This document shows, piece by piece, positions 17,414 through 26,006 of a stretch of 60,366 nt of DNA (the first letter of the stretch is position 1; every line of letters starts with the position of its first letter). A model generated the notes under the pieces. That model saw only the letters and a program-made list of their open reading frames with translations. It made no database searches and was not told the DNA's origin. Source of the stretch: Sphaerimonospora mesophila NBRC 14179 = JCM 3151 (GTDB lineage: Bacteria > Actinomycetota > Actinomycetes > Streptosporangiales > Streptosporangiaceae); NCBI GenBank assembly GCA_001552515.1, contig BCRI01000028.1:1-60366 (forward strand), given 5' to 3'. The position numbers were made by a program, and so were the translations under genes.

Positions 17414-18209
17414 GGAAAGCAAATCTGATGACCTTGCGACCGGGCCGCCGCGGCACCTGATGTCGCTTCGCGAGGTCGGCATCGCGTTCGGCGGCCTCCG
17501 CGCCCTGCAGAGCGTGACCGCCGATGTCGACGAAGGTGAGATCCTCGCCGTCCTCGGCCCCAACGGTGCGGGAAAGACCACGCTGTTCAACTGCATAACG
17601 GGCCTCTACCGGTGCGAGGGACAGATCTGGTTCGCGGGCAGGCGAATCGAGCGGATGGCCGCCCACCGGCGGTCGCGTCTCGGCATCGCACGCACGTTCC
17701 AGACGCCCGTGTTGATCGAGTCCATGACCGTGCTGGAGAACGTGCTGCTCGGCGCCGACCTGGTGCGGCGGCCCGGCTACCTCTCCTGTGCGCTCAGGTT
17801 GGAGCGGCACCTCGAAGCGGAGACGAGAGAGCGGGCCCGTCAGTCGCTGGCGGACGCCGGAATGGCCGGGCTCGCCGACCGGCCCGCCGGTGAGCTGGCA
17901 CACGGCCTGCGCAAGAACGTGGAGCTCGTCCGCGCCTTCCTCGGCCGCCCGCGGCTGCTCCTGCTGGACGAGCCGGCCAGTGGACTCGACCATGACGAGG
18001 CCGTCGCCATGGGACGGCTGGTGTCCACCCTGGCGCGCGCCCAGAACGTGGCCGTGGTCGTGGTGGAGCACAACGTGGGCCTGGTCATGGCGATCGCCGA
18101 CCGGGTCACGGTCCTCGACTTCGGCAAGCAGATCGCCCTCGGCACGCCCGCGGCCGTACGCGAGGATCCACAGGTGATCGCCGCTTACCTCGGCGGGGTG
18201 GCCGCGTGA
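17412..18209 (+). CDS. livG: Branched-chain amino-acid-type ABC transporter ATPase, LivG-like
   Basis: First of two ATPases of a HAAT-family importer, 265 aa from ATG 17412. A second ATG at 17460 is possible; neither has a clear ribosome site, compatible with a leaderless start at 17412. Motifs: Walker A LGPNGAGKTTLFNCITG, the LivG-typical RRSRLGIARTFQTPVLIESM, a degenerate signature region AGELAHGLRKNVELVRAF (usually LSYG or LSGG), Walker B LLLLDEPASGLDHDEA and the switch segment VVVVEHNVGLVM. It ends in a 4-bp overlap with livF. The substrate could be an amino acid, amide, urea or aromatic acid, since Liv-type importers are broad. Confidence 0.93.
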   Translation: MESKSDDLATGPPRHLMSLREVGIAFGGLRALQSVTADVDEGEILAVLGPNGAGKTTLFNCITGLYRCEGQIWFAGRRIERMAAHRRSRLGIARTFQTPVLIESMTVLENVLLGADLVRRPGYLSCALRLERHLEAETRERARQSLADAGMAGLADRPAGELAHGLRKNVELVRAFLGRPRLLLLDEPASGLDHDEAVAMGRLVSTLARAQNVAVVVVEHNVGLVMAIADRVTVLDFGKQIALGTPAAVREDPQVIAAYLGGVAA

Positions 18210-18928
18210 CCGCCCTCGCGCTGCGCTCGGTCACCGCCTTCTACGGCGGGCTCGCTGCCGTACGCGATCTCGAGCTGACGCTGGGGGTGAAAGAGGTGGT
18301 CGGCCTGCTCGGGCCCAACGGCGCGGGGAAGACCACCGTGTTGCGTGCCGTCTCCGGCATGGTGAAGACCACCGGCGGCATCGAGGTCTTCGGCACGGAC
18401 ACGGCCGGGATGCGGACGGAACAGATCGCCCGGCTCGGCGTCGCGCACGTCCCCGCGGGCCGCGGCACCTTCCCGGAGCTGACCGTCCAGGAGAACCTGG
18501 ACCTCGCGCTGGGGCTGCGGCCCCGGCAGGAGCGCCACCGCCGGGCGGCCGACCTCGACTCCGTTCTCGAGTACTTTCCGGTGCTCGGCGAGTATCGCCG
18601 GCGCCGCGCCGGGGCCCTCAGCGGAGGGCAGCAGCAGATGCTGGCCATCGCCCGCGGGCTCCTCACCCGTCCGCGGATCCTCATGGTCGATGAGCCGACA
18701 CTCGGGCTGGCACCCCAGCTCGCCCGGGAGATCCTGCTCCAGTTGCGCAACCTGCGCGACGCCTGGGGGATATCGGTCCTGCTCGTGGAGCAGAACGCCG
18801 CGCTGGCGCTGGACGTCACCGATCGGGTGTACGTGCTCGCGGCCGGCCGTGTCGACCGCGTCAGCACCGCGAGCGAGCTGACCCTGGCGGATCTCGCCAA
18901 GTCCTCCTACCTGGGGGGCACATCATGA
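18206..18928 (+). CDS. livF: Branched-chain amino-acid-type ABC transporter ATPase, LivF-like
   Basis: Second ATPase of the importer, 240 aa, GTG start overlapping the livG stop (GTGA). Walker A LGPNGAGKTTVLRAVSG, LivF-typical ARLGVAHVPAGRGTFPELT, signature LSGGQQQMLAIARGLLTRP and Walker B ILMVDEPTLGLAP are intact, followed by VLLVEQNAALALDV. The signature motif is canonical here and degenerate in LivG, so the two composite ATP sites may be asymmetric. The stop overlaps livH by 4 bp. Confidence 0.95.
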   Translation: MTALALRSVTAFYGGLAAVRDLELTLGVKEVVGLLGPNGAGKTTVLRAVSGMVKTTGGIEVFGTDTAGMRTEQIARLGVAHVPAGRGTFPELTVQENLDLALGLRPRQERHRRAADLDSVLEYFPVLGEYRRRRAGALSGGQQQMLAIARGLLTRPRILMVDEPTLGLAPQLAREILLQLRNLRDAWGISVLLVEQNAALALDVTDRVYVLAAGRVDRVSTASELTLADLAKSSYLGGTS

Positions 18929-19806
18929 CCTATCTGGCACAGCAAATCGTCAACGGGCTCTCCATCGGGCTCATCTACGCGGGCCTGGCGCTCGCCCTCG
19001 TTCTGGTCTTCCACGGCAGCGGCATCCTCAACATCGCCCAGGGCCAGTTCGCCACGTTCTCGGCGTTCCTGGCCTGGACCCTGACCACGTACGGCGTGCC
19101 GTGGCCGCTCATCGTGATAGGCGTCGTCGTGGTCTCGTTCGTGCTCGGCGCGGCCGTGGAGCGTGTCCTCATCCGCCCGATCGAGGGCGCGCACGAGCTG
19201 AACCTCCTCGTCGCCACGCTCGCGCTGCTGCTTCTGCTGAACGCGACCATCGGCTCGCTGTGGGGATACCTGCCGCAGTCCGTGCCCAGCCCGTTCGGCG
19301 AGGGCGTCGTACGGATGGGCGACGTCGTGATCACCGCTCATCAACTCGGCGCCGTGGCCGTACTCGGCGGATCGCTCGTCCTGATGGCGGCCCTTTTCCG
19401 GTACACCACCGTGGGCCTTCGCATGCGTGCGGCCACCGAGAACCCGGAATCCGCCCGCCTGCTGGGTGTGTCGGTGAGCCGGATGCTCCTCATCGGGTGG
19501 GGTCTCGCCGCCGCGATGGGCGCGATCGTGGGGATGCTCGCCGCCCCGATGCTGGGGCTCGACACCACGATCTTCTTCAACGCGATGCTGTACGCGTTCG
19601 CCGCCGTGACCCTGGGGGGTCTCACCAGCATGGCCGGCTCCGTTGTCGGCGGGCTCGTGCTCGGACTGGCCCAGACGCTCTCCGCCGCCTACATCCCGGC
19701 CATCGGCAGCGATCTCAACGTTGTCGTGCCGTTCGTGCTCATCCTCGCCGTCCTTCTGGTGCGGCCATCCGGTCTGTTCGGCCGAGCGACCTCGGGGAGG
19801 GTCTGA
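18925..19806 (+). CDS. livH: Branched-chain amino-acid-type ABC permease, LivH-like
   Basis: Membrane permease, 293 aa, ATG overlapping the livF stop by 4 bp. The N-terminus QQIVNGLSIGLIYAGLALA and the following ILNIAQGQFATFSAFLAW are hallmarks of LivH proteins, where the NxAxG segment is conserved. About eight hydrophobic segments run to FVLILAVLLVRPSGLFG, the usual LivH ending. The cytoplasmic coupling loop is around VGLRMRAATENPESARLLGV. It pairs with the LivM-like permease encoded next. Confidence 0.95.
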   Translation: MTYLAQQIVNGLSIGLIYAGLALALVLVFHGSGILNIAQGQFATFSAFLAWTLTTYGVPWPLIVIGVVVVSFVLGAAVERVLIRPIEGAHELNLLVATLALLLLLNATIGSLWGYLPQSVPSPFGEGVVRMGDVVITAHQLGAVAVLGGSLVLMAALFRYTTVGLRMRAATENPESARLLGVSVSRMLLIGWGLAAAMGAIVGMLAAPMLGLDTTIFFNAMLYAFAAVTLGGLTSMAGSVVGGLVLGLAQTLSAAYIPAIGSDLNVVVPFVLILAVLLVRPSGLFGRATSGRV

Positions 19807-19807
19807 C

Positions 19808-20890
19808 ATGGGCAAGCGACGTAGTCCGCTGACGTACCTCGCGGGAGCCGGGGGTCTCCTCGTCGCAGGCGCGTTCCCCTTCCTCTACTCCGACTTCTAC
19901 GTCTTCCACGTCACGATCGTCCTGATCTACGGCATCGCCATCCTCGGGCTGGTGCTGCTCACGGGGCTCACCGGCACCATCTCGATCGGCCACGGCGCGA
20001 TCTTCGGCATCGGCGCGTACGGCTGCGCCATCACGATGGACCGCCTCGGCCTGCCCTACCCGCTCGCGCTGTGCGTGTCCACCGCGCTCGGCGCGCTCGT
20101 CGGCCTGGCACTCGGCATACCCTCGCTCCGGCTGCGCGGCATATACCTGGGCCTGGTCACGCTCGCGCTGTCGCTGGTCTTCCCGCCGCTGCTCATGCGC
20201 TTCTCCGGTCTGACGGGCGGCGCCAGCGGATACAGCCTGCCGCCGGTCGACTCGCCCGTCGGCGCGCTCACCATCAGCCAGTGGTTCTACCTGGTCACCG
20301 TCGTCATCGGGCTGATCGCCGTGCTGGTGCTGCAGAACCTCAAGCACTCAGCGCGGGGCCGGGCCCTGCAGGCGATCAGACGCAGCGAGCCGCTCGCGGC
20401 CGCGATGGGGGTGAGCGTGGGCCGCGAGCGCATCGTCGTCTTCGTGCTCAGCGCCGCCTACGCCGCCCTCGCCGGCGGACTCTTCGCGCTGGTGGCCGGC
20501 GCCATCTCGCCGGACGCCTTCACCTTCAACCTGTCGGCGAACCTGCTGGTGGGCGCGGTCGTGGGCGGCGTCGCCTCACCGGTGGGCGCGCTGCTCGGCG
20601 GCGCGCTGATCAGCTTCGTGCCCGCGGTCACCGCGACGCTGCCCCGCAGTCTTCCGCAGTACGCGTTCGCCGCCGCCGTCCTGCTCGTTCTCTACCTGCG
20701 GCCGGACGGGCTCGCGAGCCTTCCCGACGCCGTGAAGCCGCTGATCCGCCGGTGGCGCCGTACCCGATCCGCCGGCCCCGCCGCCGATTCCACTGTCGAT
20801 CAGAACGCCGCCGAGGCCCGGCCGGCATCCGGCCCCGGCGATGACGCCGCACCGCAACAGAGCCTGCCGCCCGCACATGTAAGGAAATGA
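19808..20890 (+). CDS. livM: Branched-chain amino-acid-type ABC permease, LivM-like
   Basis: Second permease, 360 aa, ATG 19808 one base after the livH stop. Typical LivM pieces: GLVLLTGLTGTISIGHGAIF near residue 40, YLGLVTLALSLVFPPL in the middle, the coupling loop SARGRALQAIRRSEPLAAAM, and the YLRPDGL ending near residue 305. The C-terminus continues for about 55 Arg/Ala/Pro-rich residues (from RRWRRTRSAGPAADS) and looks disordered; LivM proteins usually stop sooner. The stop is 8 bp before the binding-protein start. Confidence 0.94.
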   Translation: MGKRRSPLTYLAGAGGLLVAGAFPFLYSDFYVFHVTIVLIYGIAILGLVLLTGLTGTISIGHGAIFGIGAYGCAITMDRLGLPYPLALCVSTALGALVGLALGIPSLRLRGIYLGLVTLALSLVFPPLLMRFSGLTGGASGYSLPPVDSPVGALTISQWFYLVTVVIGLIAVLVLQNLKHSARGRALQAIRRSEPLAAAMGVSVGRERIVVFVLSAAYAALAGGLFALVAGAISPDAFTFNLSANLLVGAVVGGVASPVGALLGGALISFVPAVTATLPRSLPQYAFAAAVLLVLYLRPDGLASLPDAVKPLIRRWRRTRSAGPAADSTVDQNAAEARPASGPGDDAAPQQSLPPAHVRK

Positions 20891-20898
20891 GGAAGACC

Positions 20899-22134
20899 AT
20901 GAGAACACCCCCGAGAATGGTCGCCATCGCCGCAGTGCTGTGCCTGTTGACGGCCTGCGGATCGGCCGGGCGCGGCGGCGGTCAGAGCGACCCCGAGCGC
21001 TACCCCGACCCCGGGATCAGCGACACCGAGATAAAGGTCGCCTTCAGCGGGCCGGAGACAGGGCCGCTCGCGGCCAGCCGGTCCTACGGCCAGGGCATGA
21101 AGGCCTACTTCGACGCGCTCAACGACGCCGGCGGGATCAACGGGCGCAAGGTCACCTTCACGATCTACGACGACGCCTACGACCCGGCGAAGACGCTGGC
21201 CAACGTCCGCCGCGCGGTCGAGCAGGACAAGGTCTTCGCGGTGAGCGGCATCGGCGTGCCGCAGAACAACGTCCGCGACTACCTCAACCGGGCGAAGGTC
21301 CCGCAGATCTTCGTGGGCACCGCGGTGAGCGCCTTCTCCACCGGCTACGCCACGTCGCGCGCCTGGTGGGACGACATCGCCTACGAGGGATTCCTGGCGA
21401 CCCGGTTCATCCTGGAGAAGGAGCCCGGGGCGAAGATCGGCGTGATCGCGCTGAACAACGAGCTCACCTCGGACTACGTCACGGGCATCAAGAAGGCACT
21501 CGGCCCCGGCCGTGCGGGCCAGTTGGCGAAGGTCGTCAGCTACGACGTGGCGAACCCGGACGTCAGCGCGCAACTGCTGGAGCTGAAGAACTCCGGTGTG
21601 ACGGCGGTCATCAGCAACCTCGCCGGCCTGCAGGGCGTGTCCGCGCCGAAGTATCTCAAGCAGATCGGCTGGAGTCCGGTGTGGTTCGTCGAGGCGCTCA
21701 ACAGCTCACGCACCGCCATCCTCGAACCGGCCGGGCTGGACAACGTGAAGGGCTTCTACTCCACCCAGTGGGCCAAGGATCCGGCGGACGCCCGATGGGC
21801 GAACGACCCGGGCATCACGCGCTACCGCGAGGTCATCGCCAAGTACGCTTCGGACGTCAAACCCGCCGACGACAAGGCGCTGTCCGGGTACGCCGCCGGT
21901 CAGGCGTTCGCCGACGCGCTGAAGCGGATGAACAGCCCCACGCGTGCCGCCCTCCTGGAGGCGATCGACAGCACATCGGATCTTGAACTGGATACGCTGC
22001 TACCGGGCGTTCGTCTCAATGGCGGTGCCGGGGGACGGCTCGTTTTCCAGTATCAGATTTCACAGTTCGACGGGGAGCAATGGCAGCCTGTGGGCGATGT
22101 CGTCGACATCCGCCAGACGGACGCCGTCAAGTAG
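20899..22134 (+). CDS. ABC transporter substrate-binding lipoprotein, LivK-like
   Basis: Periplasmic-type ligand-binding protein of the Liv system, 411 aa. I prefer ATG 20899 because AGGA lies 5 nt upstream; ATG 20887 overlaps livM and has poor spacing. A lipoprotein signal ends in LCLLTACGS. The peripla_BP_6 fold is evident from DTEIKVAFSGPETGPLAASR, ALNDAGGINGRKVTFTIYDD, VFAVSGIGVPQNN and LKQIGWSPVWFVEALNS. It closes the transporter operon, since a strong hairpin stands 10 bp after its stop. Ligand unknown. Confidence 0.94.
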   Translation: MRTPPRMVAIAAVLCLLTACGSAGRGGGQSDPERYPDPGISDTEIKVAFSGPETGPLAASRSYGQGMKAYFDALNDAGGINGRKVTFTIYDDAYDPAKTLANVRRAVEQDKVFAVSGIGVPQNNVRDYLNRAKVPQIFVGTAVSAFSTGYATSRAWWDDIAYEGFLATRFILEKEPGAKIGVIALNNELTSDYVTGIKKALGPGRAGQLAKVVSYDVANPDVSAQLLELKNSGVTAVISNLAGLQGVSAPKYLKQIGWSPVWFVEALNSSRTAILEPAGLDNVKGFYSTQWAKDPADARWANDPGITRYREVIAKYASDVKPADDKALSGYAAGQAFADALKRMNSPTRAALLEAIDSTSDLELDTLLPGVRLNGGAGGRLVFQYQISQFDGEQWQPVGDVVDIRQTDAVK

Positions 22135-22143
22135 CGACTCCTC

Positions 22144-22187
22144 GCCGTGATGCCCGGGCGGCCGACGGCTGGTCCGGGCATCACGGC
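22144..22187 (+). terminator. 14-bp stem-loop terminator of the liv operon
   Basis: Perfect 14-bp arms at 22144-22157 (GCCGTGATGCCCGG) and 22174-22187 flank a 16-nt loop, 10 bp after the binding-protein stop and 43 bp before the IclR start. No T-run follows, so I call it a GC-hairpin terminator of the actinomycete kind. The IclR gene then needs either its own promoter or read-through. Confidence 0.75.
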
Positions 22188-22229
22188 CTTACCGCAGAAA
22201 CGTTCAGACAGACCCGGAAGGGCACGTTC

Positions 22230-23057
22230 ATGGCATCGGAAACGGCGCGACCACGCACGGTCTACACGGTCGAGGCGGTCGCCAGTGCGCTGGACCTACT
22301 GGGGGCGTTCGAGGCACCACCGCACACGTTCGGCATGGCCGAGCTCTCCCGGCGCCTCGGCATGACCAAGAACCAGGTTTTCCGCCTGCTGCGCACGATG
22401 GAGGACAAGGGCTTCGTTCTTCGCGTCGAGGACGGCTACACCCTGGGCCTGCGCATCTTCGAGCTCGCATCGACCGCCACACAGGGACACGACCTGGTGA
22501 AGGCGGCGGCCGGGCCGGAGCTCGAAGCGCTGTGCGCGCGGACCGGCGAGACCAGCTACCTTCTCGTCGCACAGGGCAAGACCAGGGCACTGTGCCTCGA
22601 CGTGATCGAAAGCCCGGAACTGATCCGGGGAGTCCTCGAACCGGGTGTGGTGTTACCTCTTCACGCCGGCGGCGCGTCCAAGGTGCTGCTCGCGTTTCTC
22701 AGCCCGGAGGACAGGGAGGCCTACCTCACGCAGCAGCCCGTCGAGCGGTTCACCGAGCACACGCTGACGCCGGACGAGCTGCGCCGCGCCGTCGAGGAGA
22801 TCAGACAGCGCGGCTACGCGACCGTACAGGAGGAACACGTGATCGGCGCCGACGCCATCGGTGTGCCGATCTGGAACCACACCGGCAAGATCGTCGCCGC
22901 GTTGGGCCTGGTCGGGCCCTCCTATCGGGTGAGACCACGCCTGTCGGGCGATCTTCCCGGCATCATGCTGGAGACCGCAGCGCGCATCACCGCGAAGCTG
23001 GGCGGGCAGCCGGACCGAACACCGGATGAGGGTTCCCGTCCCGCCACCGCACGGTGA
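22230..23057 (+). CDS. IclR-family transcriptional regulator
   Basis: Probable regulator of the flanking transport and catabolic genes, 275 aa, ATG 22230 with GGAAGG about 8 nt upstream. The winged helix-turn-helix occupies about residues 10-75 (VEAVASALDLLGAFE, then MAELSRRLGMTKNQVFRLLR and GYTLGLRIFELAS). The effector domain includes TRALCLDVIESPELIRG, LPLHAGGASKVLLAFLSPE and a C-terminal PIWNHTGKIVAALGLVGP. It sits between the Liv importer and the convergent amidohydrolase-ligase-thiolase operon. Its last 71 bp overlap the DUF35 gene on the other strand. Confidence 0.95.
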   Translation: MASETARPRTVYTVEAVASALDLLGAFEAPPHTFGMAELSRRLGMTKNQVFRLLRTMEDKGFVLRVEDGYTLGLRIFELASTATQGHDLVKAAAGPELEALCARTGETSYLLVAQGKTRALCLDVIESPELIRGVLEPGVVLPLHAGGASKVLLAFLSPEDREAYLTQQPVERFTEHTLTPDELRRAVEEIRQRGYATVQEEHVIGADAIGVPIWNHTGKIVAALGLVGPSYRVRPRLSGDLPGIMLETAARITAKLGGQPDRTPDEGSRPATAR

Positions 23058-23364
23058 CCCGGTCGCCGATCGTGTGATCCAGGCCGACCAGCCGGGCGAG
23101 CAGCCGGGGGCCCTCGTCCAGGGTGACCAGGCCCACGGCGTACGGCGGCGGGACGTCGAGACCCGTGCTCACGTGCACGACGGTGAACGAGTAGAGGGTG
23201 CCGGCACCCGAAGCCTCGATCGGCACCACCCGGTCGGACTCGCATCGCAGGCAGAACGGCCGGGGGTAGAACTGGTGGTGCCCGCACTCCTCGCAGCGCT
23301 GCACCAGCAGGACGCCCTCGGCGGCGCCCTGCCAGAACCAGGTGGTCAGCGGATCGTGGTCCAT
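22987..23364 (-). CDS. DUF35 zinc-ribbon/OB-fold protein
   Basis: Small acyl-CoA-associated protein, 125 aa, ATG 23364 after GAGGGACG. The rubredoxin-like zinc ribbon is CEECGHHQFYPRPFCLRC (four Cys), followed by an OB-fold with GAGTLYSFTVVHVSTG and the PPYAVGLVTLDEGPRLLARL segment. DUF35 proteins usually form complexes with the thiolase-fold protein encoded next to them; here that gene is 10 bp upstream. By analogy with the ChsH2-DUF35/Ltp2 pair of steroid degradation, it could be the partner of a retro-aldolase. The 3' end overlaps the IclR gene by 71 bp on the opposite strand. Confidence 0.92.
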   Translation of the reverse strand: MDHDPLTTWFWQGAAEGVLLVQRCEECGHHQFYPRPFCLRCESDRVVPIEASGAGTLYSFTVVHVSTGLDVPPPYAVGLVTLDEGPRLLARLVGLDHTIGDRVTVRWRDGNPHPVFGPAARPASR

Positions 23365-23374
23365 CCGTCGTCCC

Positions 23375-24526
23375 TCAGTCTTGAGCCAGTATCACGGTGG
23401 AAGCCGCCGAGTAGCAGCCGCCGACGGCGTGGACCAGGCCGACGCGGTGGCGCGGCACCTGGCGTTCGCCCGCCTCGCCGCGGATCTGGCGGACCGCCTC
23501 GACCAGCAGTTGTACGCCCAGGGCGCCCGGGTGGTTGTACGACAGCCCGCCGCCCGACGTCATGCTCGGCAGCTCACCGCCCGGCCCCAGCCGACCCCCG
23601 GAGACGAACTCCCCGCCCTCGCCCCTGCCGCAGAAGCCGAGGTCCTCGAAGGCGAGCAGGGGAGTGATCGTGAAGGAGTCGTAGGGCTCGGTGAAGTCCA
23701 CGTCGTCCGGGCCGATTCCGGCCATCGCGAACGCCTCCCGGCCGGAGACGGCACCGGCCGAGACGGTGAGATCCGGCATCTGCGAGATCTGCCAGTGGGT
23801 GTGGCTCTCCCCGGCGCCGAGGACGCGCACCGGCCGCTTGGCCGCGCCGGAGGCGACCGCACGGCCGGTGATGACGAGCGCGCCGCCGCCGTCGGTGACC
23901 AGGCAGCAGTCCAGCCGGTGCAGCGGCGTGGAGATCATCCGTGAGGTGAGCACGTCGTCGACGGACAGCGGCGTGCGGACCCATGCCTTGGGGTTGAGCC
24001 GCGCCCAGCGGCGAGCGGCGACCGCGACCTCGGCCAGGTGCTCGGGGCGGGTGCCGTACACGTGCATGTGCCTGGCCGCGATCAGCGCGTAGTGGCCGAT
24101 CGGCCGGGGCAGCCCGTGCGGGGCCTGGAACTGGCCGATGAGGGTGTAGGGGTCCGGCGTCTCGCCGAGGCGCCGGACCCTGCGGCTGCGCTGGCGGGAC
24201 GCGTAGGCGACCAGCGCCACTTCGCAGCGGCCCGCCGCGACCGCGAGCATGGCGTGGTGGACGAACGCGGCGAAGGCGGCGCCGCCCAGGTCGGTGGAGT
24301 CGGCGTACCGGGGCTGGATACCGAGATACTCCCCGACCTGCACGGATCCCTGCTCACCCAGGTAGTTGACGAAGAGTCCGTCCACGTCTTTCAGGCCGAG
24401 CCCGGCCTCGGCCAGGGCCTCACGGGCGGCGAGCGCCACCATGGACAGCTCCGTTTGGCCGGTGACCTCGCCCAACGGCGTCTCGGCGACTCCGGTGACG
24501 TACACGTCCCATGGGCGGCTACGCAT
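23375..24526 (-). CDS. Thiolase-fold protein, SCP2/Ltp2-like
   Basis: Thiolase-superfamily protein, 383 aa, ATG 24526 overlapping the ligase stop by 8 bp. The N-terminus YVTGVAETPLGEVTGQTEL and the middle YADSTDLGGAAFAAFVHHAM match lipid-transfer-type thiolases. The position where true thiolases carry the nucleophilic Cys has no cysteine. Later motifs are FTEPYDSFTITPLLAFEDLG, SGGGLSYNHPGALG and HAVGGCYSAASTVILAQD. Without the nucleophile, classical acyl transfer is unlikely. A retro-aldol role with the adjacent DUF35 protein, as for Ltp2, is the better guess. Confidence 0.9.
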   Translation of the reverse strand: MRSRPWDVYVTGVAETPLGEVTGQTELSMVALAAREALAEAGLGLKDVDGLFVNYLGEQGSVQVGEYLGIQPRYADSTDLGGAAFAAFVHHAMLAVAAGRCEVALVAYASRQRSRRVRRLGETPDPYTLIGQFQAPHGLPRPIGHYALIAARHMHVYGTRPEHLAEVAVAARRWARLNPKAWVRTPLSVDDVLTSRMISTPLHRLDCCLVTDGGGALVITGRAVASGAAKRPVRVLGAGESHTHWQISQMPDLTVSAGAVSGREAFAMAGIGPDDVDFTEPYDSFTITPLLAFEDLGFCGRGEGGEFVSGGRLGPGGELPSMTSGGGLSYNHPGALGVQLLVEAVRQIRGEAGERQVPRHRVGLVHAVGGCYSAASTVILAQD

Positions 24527-26006
24527 GAGGAGCCTTCTCGCGCTCGTGGACCAGCGCCTGCCGGCGTATCTTGCCCGACTCGTCGCGGGGCATCCTGGCC
24601 AGAAACTCGTAGCTCTTGGGGATCTTGTAGGAGGCGAGGCGGGCCCGCAGATGCGCGTCGAGCTCGGCCGGGGCCCGCTCGGGATCGTGTCCCGGTACCA
24701 GCTCCACGACCGCGTGCACCCGCTTTCCCCATTCCTCGTCGGTCAGTCCGACGACGGCGACGTCCCGTACGGCCGGGTGACTGGAGATGGCGGACTCGAC
24801 CTCGGCCGGATAGACGTTGGCGCCTCCGGTGACGATCATGTCGAGCCGCCGATCGGCGAGGTACAGGTATCCCTGCTCGTCCATCCACCCCAGATCACCC
24901 ATGGTGACCAGGCCGTCGGGAGTGGCCGGCGGGGCGGGCGCGCCCACGTAGTGGAACGTGGGGCCCTGGACGTCCGTCCGCCGCATGTAGATGCCGCCGA
25001 CCGTGCCGGGTGGGACCTCGACGCCGTCGTCGTCGAGTATTCGGAGCTCGGTGAAGTGGGGCCGCCCGACGCTGCCGGGTCTGGCCGGCCACTCGTCGCC
25101 CCGGATGAGGCAGCGCCCCACCGCTTCCGCGGTGCCGTACACGTCGAACTGCCGTTCCGGCGGGACCAGATCGAGCCAGGTCCGCTTCACCCAGTCGGGC
25201 ATCGGGGCCCCGCTGTGGTAGAGCGCCTCGAAGCTGGAGAAGTCACGCTCCGCGATGCCGGGCAGCCGCGCGATGCGCTGCATCATCGTCGGGACGAAGC
25301 CCGCGAACGTGATCCGGTGCCGCTCGATCAGGTCGACGGCGAGCGCGGCGTCGAACTTGGTCATCACCACCAGGTGGTGGCGTTCGAACAGCCCCACGTG
25401 GCTGAGGGTGAACGCGATGTTGTGGTACAGCTGCCCGGTGACGAGCTGGGTCTGCCCGGACGCCACCCCCTGATGGCCCAGCACCCCCAGGTCGCCCGCT
25501 GTACGGGCCCAGGGCTGCGGATCAACGATGATCTTCGGTCGGCCCGTGGAGCCACCGGAGCAGATCGCCTTCCCCGGGTGGGGCACCACATCGGCCGGCG
25601 CGGGCCCGCCGGCCTCGCCGTACATCGTCCGGACCGTGACGTGATCGCGTCGCGGCAGCGGTTCGCCGGTGACGACGAGCGTGCGCCGCCAGGTCCGTGC
25701 CAGATCGAGGATCTGATCGCGCTCGGGCCCCGGCAGCCGGTGACTGATCGGCAGTACGCAGGCGCCGAGCCGCCAGCCCGCGAGCACGGCGTGGAAATGC
25801 GCCCTGCCGGAGGGTAGCGCGACGATCAGGAGGGAGTCGGCCGTCAGACCGCGTGCGGCCAGGCCCGCGGCCGCCGCGTCGACCCCGCTGTCCAGCTCGG
25901 CCCAGGTGACGTGCTCCTCCGCACCGTCGGGGGAGACGAGCGTGATGGCCACGCTGTCCGGGTGGGCCGAGGCGAGTTGCCGTAGCCGGGCACCGAAGGA
26001 CGTCAT
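24519..26006 (-). CDS. Acyl-CoA synthetase, BaiB-like
   Basis: Adenylate-forming CoA ligase, 495 aa. Start ATG 26006 overlaps the amidohydrolase stop (TGATG). The phosphate loop is the unusual ICSGGSTGRPKIIVDP in place of the common SGTTGxPK; I associate this form with bile-acid/steroid-type acyl-CoA ligases. Other motifs: FDVYGTAEAVGRCL, MGDLGWMDEQGYLYLADRRL, GGANVYPAEVESAI and the catalytic-lysine region PRDESGKIRRQALV. It is co-transcribed with the amidohydrolase, thiolase-like and DUF35 genes, so it probably activates an acid released or imported by this island. Confidence 0.93.
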   Translation of the reverse strand: MTSFGARLRQLASAHPDSVAITLVSPDGAEEHVTWAELDSGVDAAAAGLAARGLTADSLLIVALPSGRAHFHAVLAGWRLGACVLPISHRLPGPERDQILDLARTWRRTLVVTGEPLPRRDHVTVRTMYGEAGGPAPADVVPHPGKAICSGGSTGRPKIIVDPQPWARTAGDLGVLGHQGVASGQTQLVTGQLYHNIAFTLSHVGLFERHHLVVMTKFDAALAVDLIERHRITFAGFVPTMMQRIARLPGIAERDFSSFEALYHSGAPMPDWVKRTWLDLVPPERQFDVYGTAEAVGRCLIRGDEWPARPGSVGRPHFTELRILDDDGVEVPPGTVGGIYMRRTDVQGPTFHYVGAPAPPATPDGLVTMGDLGWMDEQGYLYLADRRLDMIVTGGANVYPAEVESAISSHPAVRDVAVVGLTDEEWGKRVHAVVELVPGHDPERAPAELDAHLRARLASYKIPKSYEFLARMPRDESGKIRRQALVHEREKAPHA

